Shown piece by piece: positions 8,959 through 16,978 of a DNA stretch of 64,000 bases. The notes below the pieces were generated by a model. The model did not search any database. It had not been told where the DNA came from and worked only from the letters and a program-made list of their open reading frames with translations. Position 1 is the stretch's first letter. Every line of letters begins with the position of its first letter. Made by a program: the position numbers and the translations under genes. This DNA is from Nocardia acididurans (GTDB lineage: Bacteria > Actinomycetota > Actinomycetes > Mycobacteriales > Mycobacteriaceae): the NCBI RefSeq assembly GCF_016741815.1, contig NZ_JAERRJ010000001.1, forward strand, positions 682,001 to 746,000. The letters run 5' to 3'.

Positions 8959-11070
8959 TCACTGCAACGCGACCAGTCGGTACACCGTCACGGGCAGGCT
9001 CTTCCCCTTGATATCGAAATCACCCAGGCATTCCGTATCCGCCACCGCGCCGAGCCGTTCCCGCGTCAGCGGACCGACCACCACGGTCCCCGGCTCGGCC
9101 AGCCCCTCCAGCCGCGCCGCCAGATTCGTCGTATCCCCGATGGCGGTGAAATTCCGCATCTCCCGCGCACCCACATTGCCCACGATGGCGGGCCCGGTGT
9201 TCACCCCCACCCGGAACGCCGGCCACTCCACCCCGTGCGCCCCCGCCCGCTCCCGCACCGCCGCCGTGGCCCGCTGCAGCGCCAGCCCGGCCCGCGCCGC
9301 CCGCACCGCGTGATCATGCTGCCGCACAGGCGCATTGAAGATCGCCATCACCGCGTCGCCGACGAACTGCACCACGGTCCCGCCCTCCGCCAGAATCTCC
9401 GGCACGATGGCCCCGTAGTACGTGTTCAACATCCGCATCACCTGCACCGGCCCCGCCTTCTCCGAGAACGGCGTGTACCCGCGCAGATCCGCCATCAGCA
9501 CGCTCACCTCGTGCACCTCGCCGCCCAGGCCGGCCTGCGAGGGGTCGGCGAGCAGCGCGGTAGCCACCGCCGGCGACATGTACGACCGGAACAACCCATC
9601 CAATTGCTGGTAGAGCCGGGCGTTCTCGAGCACCACCGAGGTCTGCGCCGCGAACGACCGCGCCACCGCCTGCTCGGCCGGACCCAGGCTGTCGCCGTTG
9701 TGCGCGCCGTACGCGGCCAGCACCGAAACCGGCTCCGGCGCAGCGGGTGCGGCGGTCACCGGCCGCCAGCCGAAGCCGCGCCGGACCGGTGCGGGCGGCG
9801 CGATGGCTACGGCGCCGGGGCGGGTCAGCTCGAGTACGCCGGTATGAATTCCCTTGACCGTCAGGGGAAACGCGTACGCGTTGGGGTTGGGCGGGCCACC
9901 GTCCTCGAAGATCAGGCGGCCGCCCGCCAGCATGCCGATGCGGACGCTGTCCTGTTCGAAGGCGGAGCCCGCCAGCCGCTGGATCTCCGAAACCAGCTGG
10001 CGCTCACCACGAATCACGCTGGCGCGCTCACCCACCGCGACCAGCGCCCCGAGGCGGCGAACCTGTTCACGCTCATTGCCGAGCGCGCGGGCGCTCTGCT
10101 GGAGTACCGCGAGCTGGCGTTCGGTCAGGCCGAAGCGGCGCGAAAGACGCTGCCCCACATCGCCGAGCGGTTCGTCGGCGGGCACACCACCGGCGGCCCG
10201 CTGGGAGAGCGCGGTCATCATCTCCTCGAGCGCGTTGGCGTAATCCCGTTCCATGGCGGCGACCGTGCTGCGCAGGGTCACGCTGTCGAACAGGCCGCGC
10301 GCCGAACCCTCCCGCACGAAGGTGCGGTGGGTGCTGATCGCGATGAGCGCGAACGCAGCGCCCAACAGCACGTGCCACTCCCACCAGCTGATCTTCCAGC
10401 TGCGCCCGAAACCGACCGCGAACAGCGCCTCGGCCAGCAGCAGGAAGGCGGTGAGCACGCTCAGCACCACGATGCCGCGATTGCGCCGGTACAGGATCGC
10501 GTACCGCACGGCCGCCACCAGATAGCAGGCCGCGCCCACGAAGACCGCCGCCACCAGCGGCCCCTGCACCTCGGCCGGATCGGCCTCGGCATCGAAGGGC
10601 GGCACCCGGGTCAGCGACAGCAGCGCCCACACCGACATGACCGTGATCGGCAGCGCCGCGAGCACTCCCGTGTACCTGTGGATGCGCGCGTCGGGCGCGT
10701 ACTCCACCGCCGAGGCCAGCGCCGCGAACCCGCCCAGCACCATGCCGACCGGCACCGCCGTGGTGAATCCGACATTGGCGGAGGGCAGGATGATTCCGGG
10801 GGTGGCCAGCGCGTGCAGGGCCAGGAATCCGGCGTTCAACTGGAACACCAGCGAGACCAGGATCAATCGCATGTCGCGGTGCGCGCGGGCGGCCCGCAAC
10901 AGCAGCACGCCCAGCGCGAGCGACAGCACCGCCGCACCCAGGATCAGCCAGAAATGCACGCCCTGATGCATGTATTCGTGGTCCAGGTGCGGGTTCCGGA
11001 CCAGCACCAGCAGCCCGGCCGCGGGCAGCGCGACATGCACCGCCCACACCGCTATTCGGATAGCCGACAT
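8959..11070 (-). CDS. Membrane-bound class III adenylate/guanylate cyclase with GAF domain
   Basis: A 703-aa protein: about eight membrane helices (residues 4-245), a helical linker, a GAF-like segment (about 330-485) and a C-terminal class III catalytic domain (about 515-703). Metal-binding Asp528 (MADLRGYTPF) and Asp572 (QFVGDAVMAIF) and the transition-state Asn649/Arg653 (TTNLAARLE) are present. The usual substrate-selecting Lys before the FxGD motif is Gln571-4, as in the non-canonical cyclase Rv0386, so nucleotide preference is uncertain. Such enzymes form dimers and make cAMP. It sits 13 bp after the molybdoenzyme gene and 25 bp before a Crp-family gene. Confidence 0.92.
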   Translation of the reverse strand: MSAIRIAVWAVHVALPAAGLLVLVRNPHLDHEYMHQGVHFWLILGAAVLSLALGVLLLRAARAHRDMRLILVSLVFQLNAGFLALHALATPGIILPSANVGFTTAVPVGMVLGGFAALASAVEYAPDARIHRYTGVLAALPITVMSVWALLSLTRVPPFDAEADPAEVQGPLVAAVFVGAACYLVAAVRYAILYRRNRGIVVLSVLTAFLLLAEALFAVGFGRSWKISWWEWHVLLGAAFALIAISTHRTFVREGSARGLFDSVTLRSTVAAMERDYANALEEMMTALSQRAAGGVPADEPLGDVGQRLSRRFGLTERQLAVLQQSARALGNEREQVRRLGALVAVGERASVIRGERQLVSEIQRLAGSAFEQDSVRIGMLAGGRLIFEDGGPPNPNAYAFPLTVKGIHTGVLELTRPGAVAIAPPAPVRRGFGWRPVTAAPAAPEPVSVLAAYGAHNGDSLGPAEQAVARSFAAQTSVVLENARLYQQLDGLFRSYMSPAVATALLADPSQAGLGGEVHEVSVLMADLRGYTPFSEKAGPVQVMRMLNTYYGAIVPEILAEGGTVVQFVGDAVMAIFNAPVRQHDHAVRAARAGLALQRATAAVRERAGAHGVEWPAFRVGVNTGPAIVGNVGAREMRNFTAIGDTTNLAARLEGLAEPGTVVVGPLTRERLGAVADTECLGDFDIKGKSLPVTVYRLVALQ

Positions 11071-11083
11071 ACCCTCACCAGGT

Positions 11084-13267
11084 TCAAGCGGGCGTGAGCG
11101 TCACCGGCACGCCGTTGAACACGGCATTCCCGGACGGCGCGTCCACGAGCGAATCATCGGTCAGCACATTGGCGTTCACACCCGCGTGCGCGCGTGCCAC
11201 GGTCTGCGCGCTGTCACCGTGGCCCCAGCCGTGCGGCAGGCTCACCACGCCGGGCATGATGTCCTCGGTCGCCTCCACCGGCACGGTCAGCGTGCCCGCG
11301 GCGGATTTGACCACCACCTCCCCGTCGATTCCGAAGCGGGCCAGGTCATCCGGGTGGATATGCAGCGTGCACCGGTTCGATCCGCCCACCAGCGGGGCCA
11401 CATTGTGCAGCCAGCTGTTGTTGGACCGCAGCTGCCGCCGCCCGACCAGCACCATCTCGGGTGCACTGTCCCGCAGTCGATCCCGCAGCCGCGCGACATC
11501 CTCCAGCAGCTGTGCGGGCGCGAGCTCCACCCGCTTCGACGCGGTGCGCAGCGCACCGGGTAGCCGGGGCTGTAGCGGACCGAGGTCGATACCGTGCGGA
11601 TTGTCCAGCAGCACTTGCAGATTCAGCTGACCGCCGGTCCACTCCCCGTACGGCCCGAGTTTCAGCATCAGGTCGATGCGCTGTTCGGTGGTGTTCTCGC
11701 CGAGCAGTTGATCACGCCGGTCGGCCATTCCGGCCTTGTGCAGCGTTCCCGCGATGACGATCTCGTCCACGACGGTGAGCGGATCCAGTCCGGGTGCCGG
11801 CTCCTGACCGCTCACCGCGAGGGCGAGCCGGGCCAGCACCTCCGCCTCGGAGATCTGCTCGCCGAGCGGCACCGCCGGGCGCGAGTACCGCGCGTAGTTG
11901 TGCACGGCGAAGTTGAGCAGCGCGAAGTCGTAGTGCGGGGCCTGCACGATGCGCGGCGGCGGCAGGATCACGTCCGCGTGCCGGGTGGTCTCGTTCAGAT
12001 AGCGGTCCACGCTGACCATGAATTCCAGCCCGGCGAAGGCCGCGTCGAGCCGCGCGCTGCCGGGCGCGGAGAGCACGGGATTGCCCGCCACCGTCACCAT
12101 GGCCCGGATCTGTCCCTCGCCCGGCGTGCTGATCTCGTCGGCGAGGGTCGCGACCGGGAATTCGCCCATGGCCTCGGGCAATCCGCGCACCCGGCTGTTC
12201 CAGCGTCCGGTGCGGAAGGGCCGGCTGCGCACGATCCCCAGCGCCGCGCCGTTCGCGAACATGGCGCCGCCGGGAGAGTCGAGATTGCCGGTGAGCACAT
12301 TGATCACATCCACCAGCCACTGTGTGAGCGTCCCGAACTCCGCGGTGCAGGTGCCGATGCGCGCGTAGACGGCGGCGGTGGGCGCGGCGGCCAGCTCCCG
12401 GGCCAGCCGGACGACCGTGTCCGCGTCCACCCCCGTGCGCGCCGCCACCTTCTCGGGCGCGAATTCCGCTGCGGCCGCGCGCACTTCGTCGAGTCCCTCG
12501 ACCTCGACCCGCACCGTCGCGAGGTTCTCCGCGAACAAGGTGTGCACGATTCCGAACAGCAGGTAGGCGTCACTGCCGGGCCGGATGAACAGATGCTCGT
12601 CCGCCAGTTTCGCGGTGCGGGTGCGCCGGGGGTCCACCACCACGAACCGTCCGCCGCGCTGCTTCAACGCCTTCAGCCGTCCGGGGAAATCCGGTGCGGT
12701 GCACAGTGATCCATTGGATTCCAGCGGATTCGCCCCGAGCATCAGCAGATAGTCGGTGCGATCCAGGTCCGGCACCGGCACGGTGAGCGGATCGCCGAAC
12801 ATGAGCCCGCTCGACACCTGCTTGGGCATCTGGTCGGCGGTGCTGGCGGAGTAGAGGTTGCGGGTGGCCAGCGCGCGGATGAGCAGCGGCGCGTACAGCG
12901 CCCCGGCGACGGTGTGCGCGTTGGGATTTCCCAGATACAGCCCCACGGCCTGGTTTCCGTGCGCGGCGGTGATCTGCGGTAGCCGCTCGCGGATGATCCC
13001 GAATGCCTCATCCCAGCTCACCGCCCGCCAGGCGCCGGTGGCCCGGTCCCGCACCATGGGCGCGGTGAGCCGGTCCGGATCCTCGTCCAGATGTCCGAGC
13101 GTGGCCCCCTTGGGGCAGAGGAATCCGCGACTGAACGGATCTGCCTGATCCCCTCGTATGGAAGTGATGTGATCGGCGCTGTCCAGGGTGAGCTCGAGTC
13201 CGCACACCGCCTCGCAGAGCGGGCAGGTGCGCAGCACGGTGCGGCTGCTGTCCGTGACGGGGGTCAT
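11084..13267 (-). CDS. Molybdopterin-dependent oxidoreductase, FeS-containing (formate dehydrogenase-like family)
   Basis: A 727-aa member of the bis-MGD molybdoenzyme family. An N-terminal 4Fe-4S site is formed by Cys15, Cys18, Cys22 and Cys51 (CPLCEAVC and GFLCPKG). The central domains carry the MGD-binding stretches (LMLGANPLESNGS, VVVDPRRTRTAKLAD, VAGNPVLSAPGS), and the C-terminal domain ends with the MGD-binding beta barrel (LPHGWGHG). No Tat signal is evident, so it is probably cytoplasmic. The substrate cannot be read from the sequence; close actinobacterial relatives are often labelled only as molybdopterin oxidoreductases. First gene of the operon with the cyclase and Crp-like regulator. 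Confidence 0.9.
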   Translation of the reverse strand: MTPVTDSSRTVLRTCPLCEAVCGLELTLDSADHITSIRGDQADPFSRGFLCPKGATLGHLDEDPDRLTAPMVRDRATGAWRAVSWDEAFGIIRERLPQITAAHGNQAVGLYLGNPNAHTVAGALYAPLLIRALATRNLYSASTADQMPKQVSSGLMFGDPLTVPVPDLDRTDYLLMLGANPLESNGSLCTAPDFPGRLKALKQRGGRFVVVDPRRTRTAKLADEHLFIRPGSDAYLLFGIVHTLFAENLATVRVEVEGLDEVRAAAAEFAPEKVAARTGVDADTVVRLARELAAAPTAAVYARIGTCTAEFGTLTQWLVDVINVLTGNLDSPGGAMFANGAALGIVRSRPFRTGRWNSRVRGLPEAMGEFPVATLADEISTPGEGQIRAMVTVAGNPVLSAPGSARLDAAFAGLEFMVSVDRYLNETTRHADVILPPPRIVQAPHYDFALLNFAVHNYARYSRPAVPLGEQISEAEVLARLALAVSGQEPAPGLDPLTVVDEIVIAGTLHKAGMADRRDQLLGENTTEQRIDLMLKLGPYGEWTGGQLNLQVLLDNPHGIDLGPLQPRLPGALRTASKRVELAPAQLLEDVARLRDRLRDSAPEMVLVGRRQLRSNNSWLHNVAPLVGGSNRCTLHIHPDDLARFGIDGEVVVKSAAGTLTVPVEATEDIMPGVVSLPHGWGHGDSAQTVARAHAGVNANVLTDDSLVDAPSGNAVFNGVPVTLTPA

Positions 13268-13470
13268 ACCTCATCATCGCCCGGGACGCGGAAAGGCGAA
13301 ACAGCAACGGATAATCGCCGCGTCACGTCGCTTGTCGGCCACGGCCGGATACGGATCCGGCCACGATCCGCCGCACGCCGAATCCGTTAACAGCGTTGTG
13401 TCGGCTCCCCGACACAACTGGTGTTCCGGTGCGGACAGACGGTGAACCCGCGCGCGAGCAGGCTTGTGAC

Positions 13471-13905
13471 ATGCGGTTTTTGGAGCGAACACAAGCACTG
13501 GACGCACTGCGCGGAGCCTGGCAGGACGTCGCGGCGGGCACCGGATCGGTGGTCGCCCTGACGATCGGCGGCGAGCCCGGCCTCTTCATCCGCGTGGGAG
13601 ACGCGCCCCCACCCACCCCTACGGCCAACCCCCACAATCTCACCGGCAGGCAGCGCGATGTCCTCGACCTGCTCTGCGCCGGGCTCACCAATGCCGAGAT
13701 AGCCGAATACCTGGTCGTCTCGGTGCGCACGGTGGACCATCACGTCTCCGCCGTTCTGCGGAAACTCGGCGTGACCAACCGCCGCGCGGCCCGAGCCCTG
13801 GTGCTCGGCAGCCGGGTGGCCGCACCGCTGCGTCCCACCGGCCACAGCGGTGGTCCCAGAGCGGCTGTCCCGCACCGCAATCCACGCTCGCTGCGGGTGG
13901 CCTGA
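13471..13905 (+). CDS. Short LuxR-type HTH protein, likely an internally deleted LAL regulator
   Basis: The 144-aa product starts like a large ATP-binding LuxR (LAL) regulator: FLERTQALDALRGAW, then VVALTIGGEPGLF, where a Walker A (GEPGxGKT) should complete but the Gly-Lys-Thr is missing. After a proline-rich linker (residues 44-55) it jumps straight to a complete LuxR HTH (LTGRQRDVLDLL through KLGVTNRRAARALVLG). About 700-800 residues of AAA and sensor region are therefore absent. The HTH could still bind DNA as a stand-alone protein. Alternatively it is a decaying pseudogene. An in-frame GTG at 13396 gives a longer form. Confidence 0.7.
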   Translation: MRFLERTQALDALRGAWQDVAAGTGSVVALTIGGEPGLFIRVGDAPPPTPTANPHNLTGRQRDVLDLLCAGLTNAEIAEYLVVSVRTVDHHVSAVLRKLGVTNRRAARALVLGSRVAAPLRPTGHSGGPRAAVPHRNPRSLRVA

Positions 13906-13922
13906 CACGGCCCGGAAAACCG

Positions 13923-13953
13923 ATCGCCACCGGGCTCCATGCCCGGTGGCGAT
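13923..13953. terminator. Strong hairpin terminator
   Basis: A perfect 13-bp stem (ATCGCCACCGGGC with GCCCGGTGGCGAT) and a 5-nt loop, followed by TATTTT, lies 18 bp after the LuxR-type gene. Confidence 0.85.
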
Positions 13954-13981
13954 TATTTTGCAACGTTTCTTGCGCATACGT

Positions 13982-14020
13982 CGAAAACCCGCGAGCGCCG
14001 GGGAGCGCTCGCGGGTTTCG
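13982..14020. terminator. Second hairpin terminator
   Basis: CGAAAACCCGCGAGCG pairs with CGCTCGCGGGTTTCG (one bulged A) around an 8-nt loop, 21 bp before the stop of the convergent gene at 14041. It most likely serves that minus-strand gene, with the flanking T-rich arm giving the tail. Confidence 0.75.
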
Positions 14021-14040
14021 AGGTATTCGGGACCGAGCAG

Positions 14041-14526
14041 TCAGGAAGCCATGCGCGCCCGCTGCGGCACGCCCTTGGCGGCGGCACGGACAGCGGCGCC
14101 CAGCGCCACGACCGGCGGCACCCAGCGCGCCTCGGAGGGCGCGACGCCCCAGTTGCACTGCCCGGCCGGACCGGCGGCCATGCGGCTCGGCGGCAGCGGG
14201 ATGCCCGCGCCGTCGGTGTAGACGACCGCGCCGGCGGCGCGCAGCGCCTCGATGGCCATGGCGGCCTTGCGGACGCCGGTGACGATGTGGATTTCACGAC
14301 GCTCGGCGCCCGGGATCTCGATAACCGGACCGGTCATGCCGTTCGCGCGGAGGAAGCGGCGCACGAACGCGGCGGTCTCGCCGGTGACCTCGATGCCCGC
14401 GATCTCGTCGTCGGTGATCAGGCAGACGCCATTGGCGGTTTCGGCGACCGTCCATCCTCGCTGCTGGTACTCCTGCGCAGCCGAGCTGACGGAAGACGAA
14501 AACGTCGTACGCACTGGTTTCTCCAT
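14041..14526 (-). CDS. Conserved actinobacterial protein, weakly prim-pol-like (161 aa)
   Basis: The sequence reads as alternating strands and helices: YQQRGWTVAETANGVCLITD, then GPVIEIPGAERREIHIVTGV, AGAVVYTDGAGIPLPPSRM and WGVAPSEARWVPPVVALGAA. The Gly-Trp start, the TDG-IPLPPSR motif and the WGVAPSEARWVPP block are features I associate with small actinobacterial proteins distantly resembling bifunctional primase/polymerase N-terminal domains. No catalytic triad can be assigned, so function is unknown. Single gene with its own terminator. Confidence 0.7.
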   Translation of the reverse strand: MEKPVRTTFSSSVSSAAQEYQQRGWTVAETANGVCLITDDEIAGIEVTGETAAFVRRFLRANGMTGPVIEIPGAERREIHIVTGVRKAAMAIEALRAAGAVVYTDGAGIPLPPSRMAAGPAGQCNWGVAPSEARWVPPVVALGAAVRAAAKGVPQRARMAS

Positions 14527-14867
14527 TCCCCGGTAGATCTAGATCCTGCTCTGTGCGGGGTATCGGAACCGGACGTCTGATCCGTTACAGGTTCTTTTTC
14601 CCGCGTTATCTGTTCTACTCGACAAAACAGACCGCTTGTCATTGGAGCTGTCCCCCAAGTGACGGTGACGTTTCTGAGACGCTGAAGTGTCGGGCGGTTC
14701 TGCCTGCGACAACGCCGTCACGAGAGCTATCGCGCCGGGGGTGGCGGTTCGTAACGCGAATCCGGGGAAGTGTCCTAGAACACACCCCGGACCTCTGTCC
14801 CGGACGGTCCATGAGCGGTGAGACTGCGCATGGCCGAAAAGGTCTGCGGGGAGAGGAGATCGTCGCC
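14527..14867. other. Divergent intergenic region (341 bp)
   Basis: Between two divergent genes. It is more AT-rich near 14560-14640 (candidate promoters on both strands). An inverted repeat at 14762-14790 (CCGGGG, GTGT / ACAC, CCCCGG around CCTAGA) lies about 80 bp upstream of the DUF4282 gene and could be an operator or a 5' leader hairpin. No convincing small ORF was found. Confidence 0.5.
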
Positions 14868-15449
14868 ATGGCCGATCAATCGGGAAGCGGTGCAGCCGAA
14901 CTCGAGGAGTTGGCGGAGTACGAGGCCGAAGGACGCTGGGCCGCCTTCAAGGACGCCGCGACCCGGCGCATGTCCCGCCGCGCCGCCGAGGAGGCCGCGG
15001 TCGAGGAACAGACGGTCGAACCCTTCGCCAGCCCAAGCGCTTTCGGCTCCTGGGCGAAGGACGCCACGCGAGCGCTGCTGGATGTGCAGTTCCAGCGCAC
15101 CGCCACCCGTACCCTGCTGCCGCTCACCTACGTGCTGGGACTGGTGGCCGCGGTCGCGGTGCCGATCTCGATCACCGTGCTGCTCTGGCGGCTGTCCGGG
15201 GTGCTGGCGGTGCTGTTCGCGGTGCTGCTGGCCGTCCCGCTGGGTCTGACGATCGCGGCCACCGTGCGCCTGCTGCTGGAATTCGTGCTCAACGCCTCAC
15301 GCCTGGCCACCCGGGTGGAGCACATCTCGGAAATGGGCGACGATCTTTTCCAGGCGCTCTCGGATGTGGCGGAGCCTGTCAGTCAGCTGTCGGAAGACGT
15401 TCGCTCCGTGCAGTTTTGGCGCTACCGCAGGCGGCCGTCGCGAAAGTGA
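14868..15449 (+). CDS. DUF4282-like small membrane protein
   Basis: A 193-aa protein with a charged, Ala/Glu-rich N-terminus (about 65 residues), a DVQFQRTATRTLLPLTYVLG segment leading into two membrane helices (about 85-135), and a basic C-terminus ending in RRRPSRK. The fold of a short cytoplasmic helix followed by two close membrane helices matches the DUF4282 family, whose role is unknown. ATG 14868 is preceded by GAGAGGAGA at a good distance. Next on the same strand is an XRE regulator, but a 105-bp gap with its own palindrome suggests separate control. Confidence 0.8.
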   Translation: MADQSGSGAAELEELAEYEAEGRWAAFKDAATRRMSRRAAEEAAVEEQTVEPFASPSAFGSWAKDATRALLDVQFQRTATRTLLPLTYVLGLVAAVAVPISITVLLWRLSGVLAVLFAVLLAVPLGLTIAATVRLLLEFVLNASRLATRVEHISEMGDDLFQALSDVAEPVSQLSEDVRSVQFWRYRRRPSRK

Positions 15450-15492
15450 CGGCGGCGCAGACGAAGATCATATACGCCGGTCCGGCGCGCGC

Positions 15493-15510
15493 GTTCGTAG
15501 AATCACGAAC
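15493..15510. promoter_or_regulatory. Perfect palindrome upstream of the XRE regulator
   Basis: GTTCGT-AGAATC-ACGAAC is a perfect 6-6-6 inverted repeat 45 bp upstream of the start at 15555. The position fits an autoregulatory operator of the XRE-family regulator. It is not a LexA box, which would need the opposite arm order. Confidence 0.55.
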
Positions 15511-15554
15511 CCTGTTGTGCAACAATCCGAATCGCACACACACAAGGGGGATTG

Positions 15555-16427
15555 ATGGCTTTACCGCAGGGGATTACCGGGTCCACCATGCCGCGCCGAC
15601 AACTCGGCCGTCACCTGCGCGATCTGCGTAATCGCGCACGGATGACGACCCGGGTGGCGGCGCAGCGACTGGAATGGTCCGAGGCCAAGATCTGGCGTAT
15701 CGAGACCGGTCAGACCTCGTTGCGCAGCCTGGACGTCGAGGCGATGTGCCGGATCTACGGTGCGCCCGAGGACGCCATCGAACCGCTCACCGCCCTGGCC
15801 AGGGAAACCAAGGCGCGCGGCTGGTGGACCGAGTTCAGCGACGTCATCGACGAGGGCTACGAGGTCTACATCGGGCTCGAGGAGGCGGCCGCCAAACTCA
15901 CCACCTACGAGAACGAGCTGGTCCCGGGCCTGCTGCAGACCGAGGCGTATATGCGCGCGGTGCTGGCGGACGCCTATCCCGGCATCTCGCCGGAGCAGAT
16001 GGATCGCCGGGTGCGGGTGCGCACGGCGCGGCAGGGGCTCATCACGCGCGCGGAGAACCCGCTGCAACTGGACGTGGTCATCTCCGAGGCGGTGCTGTGG
16101 CATCGCATCGGCGGTGAGGACGTCACCACCGGCCAGTTGGACCGGCTGCGCAAGCTCGCCGACCTGCCCAATGTGCGGCTGCGCGTGGTGCCCGCGGAGT
16201 GCGGGTATCACCATGCCATGGATGCCGGTCGGTTCGTGCTGCTCGAATTCCCGTCCGCCGCGGGCGATCCCACCGAGCCGCCGGTGGTGTACGTGGAATC
16301 GCTCACGGGCGCGGCCTATCTCGACAAGGATCACGACGTCGAGCGCTACCGGGACGCGTTCACCGCGGCCACCAAACTGGCCGTCGACGCGCAACCCACG
16401 ATCGAGACCATTCGCGACTCGATCTGA
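15555..16427 (+). CDS. XRE-family regulator with DUF5753 domain
   Basis: The 290-aa product has an N-terminal helix-turn-helix (about residues 15-70: LGRHLRDLRNRARMTTRVAA, WSEAKIWRIETGQTSL) and a C-terminal DUF5753 domain (about 95-280: VPGLLQTEAYMRAVL, NPLQLDVVISEAVLWHRIGG, VVYVESLTGAAYL). These regulators are abundant in actinomycetes and are usually paired with a small DUF397 protein; none is found next to this one. The ATG at 15555 follows AAGGGGG. A perfect palindrome lies just upstream. Confidence 0.93.
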   Translation: MALPQGITGSTMPRRQLGRHLRDLRNRARMTTRVAAQRLEWSEAKIWRIETGQTSLRSLDVEAMCRIYGAPEDAIEPLTALARETKARGWWTEFSDVIDEGYEVYIGLEEAAAKLTTYENELVPGLLQTEAYMRAVLADAYPGISPEQMDRRVRVRTARQGLITRAENPLQLDVVISEAVLWHRIGGEDVTTGQLDRLRKLADLPNVRLRVVPAECGYHHAMDAGRFVLLEFPSAAGDPTEPPVVYVESLTGAAYLDKDHDVERYRDAFTAATKLAVDAQPTIETIRDSI

Positions 16428-16435
16428 GTCTCCGA

Positions 16436-16479
16436 AAACATCGGGGCCGCAGCGTATTCGCGCTGCGGCCCCGATGTTT
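16436..16479. terminator. Bidirectional terminator between convergent regulators
   Basis: A perfect 19-bp stem from 16436-16454 and 16461-16479 with a 6-nt loop (TATTCG). It begins with AAA and ends with TTT, so it can act for both the XRE gene and the convergent MarR gene; its last base overlaps the MarR stop codon. Confidence 0.9.
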
Positions 16480-16892
16480 CAGTGCAGTATCTGCTCCAGT
16501 ACCGCGCGATGCGTCGGCGCGGCCTCGCTGTGCAGTTCCCGTCCCTTGTCCGTCAGGCAGACGAAGATGGCGCGCCGATCCTCGGTACAGAGGGTGCGGC
16601 TGACGAGCCCGTCCCGCTCCAGCCTGGCCACGGCGCGCGAGAGCGCGCTCTGACTGAGGTGGATGTCGTGGGCGAGGTCGCTCATCTTGTAGTTCGCGCA
16701 TCCGGCGTCGATGAGACGGTCGAGAGTTTCGAATTCGCTGAGCCCGAGTTGGTGACGGCCCTGCAGTTCCTTTTCCAGAGCGCAGGAGGTCGTCGCGTGC
16801 CGGGCCAGCAGGTCGCGCCATTCGGCGACCAGCCCGGTGGCACCCGTGCGCGGGTCCGTCGGCTGCTCGACAGGCGCTGTCGGCTTCGGCAT
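16479..16892 (-). CDS. MarR-family transcription regulator
   Basis: A 137-aa winged-helix repressor: dimerisation helix near the N-terminus, HTH (YKMSDLAHDIHLSQSALSRAVARLERDGLV, residues about 68-98) and wing (RTLCTEDRRAIFVCLTD). It is transcribed divergently from an MFS drug-type transporter, and a 42-bp palindrome lies between them. This is the classical arrangement for a ligand-responsive repressor of an efflux pump. Confidence 0.93.
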   Translation of the reverse strand: MPKPTAPVEQPTDPRTGATGLVAEWRDLLARHATTSCALEKELQGRHQLGLSEFETLDRLIDAGCANYKMSDLAHDIHLSQSALSRAVARLERDGLVSRTLCTEDRRAIFVCLTDKGRELHSEAAPTHRAVLEQILH

Positions 16893-16921
16893 GACCAGAT
16901 CCTAGTCCTCCGAGTCAATTC

Positions 16922-16963
16922 ATGCAAACGCATTTAATGCTTGTGCATTTGATGCGTGTGCAT
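16922..16963. promoter_or_regulatory. MarR operator, 42-bp imperfect palindrome
   Basis: Left arm ATGCAAACGCATTTAATGC and right arm GCATTTGATGCGTGTGCAT match at 16 of 19 positions around a TTGT centre. The inner AATGC-TTGT-GCATT is perfect. It lies 30-71 bp from the MarR start and ends 15 bp before the MFS start, so binding would block both promoters. It is long enough for two MarR dimers. Confidence 0.75.
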
Positions 16964-16978
16964 GTACTGTCCGATCTC

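Noticed and set aside
8635..11097. 820-codon open frame opposite the adenylate cyclase
   Set aside because: Low-complexity Arg/His/Gln translation; the cyclase on the minus strand has all catalytic residues.
11084..13267. Assignment of the molybdoenzyme to acetylene hydratase or formate dehydrogenase
   Set aside because: The family is clear but no substrate-specific residue could be verified, so only the family is given.
15493..15510. LexA/SOS box
   Set aside because: The actinobacterial SOS box has arms of the type TCGAAC-N-GTTCGA; this palindrome has GTTCGT-N6-ACGAAC, the opposite arrangement.
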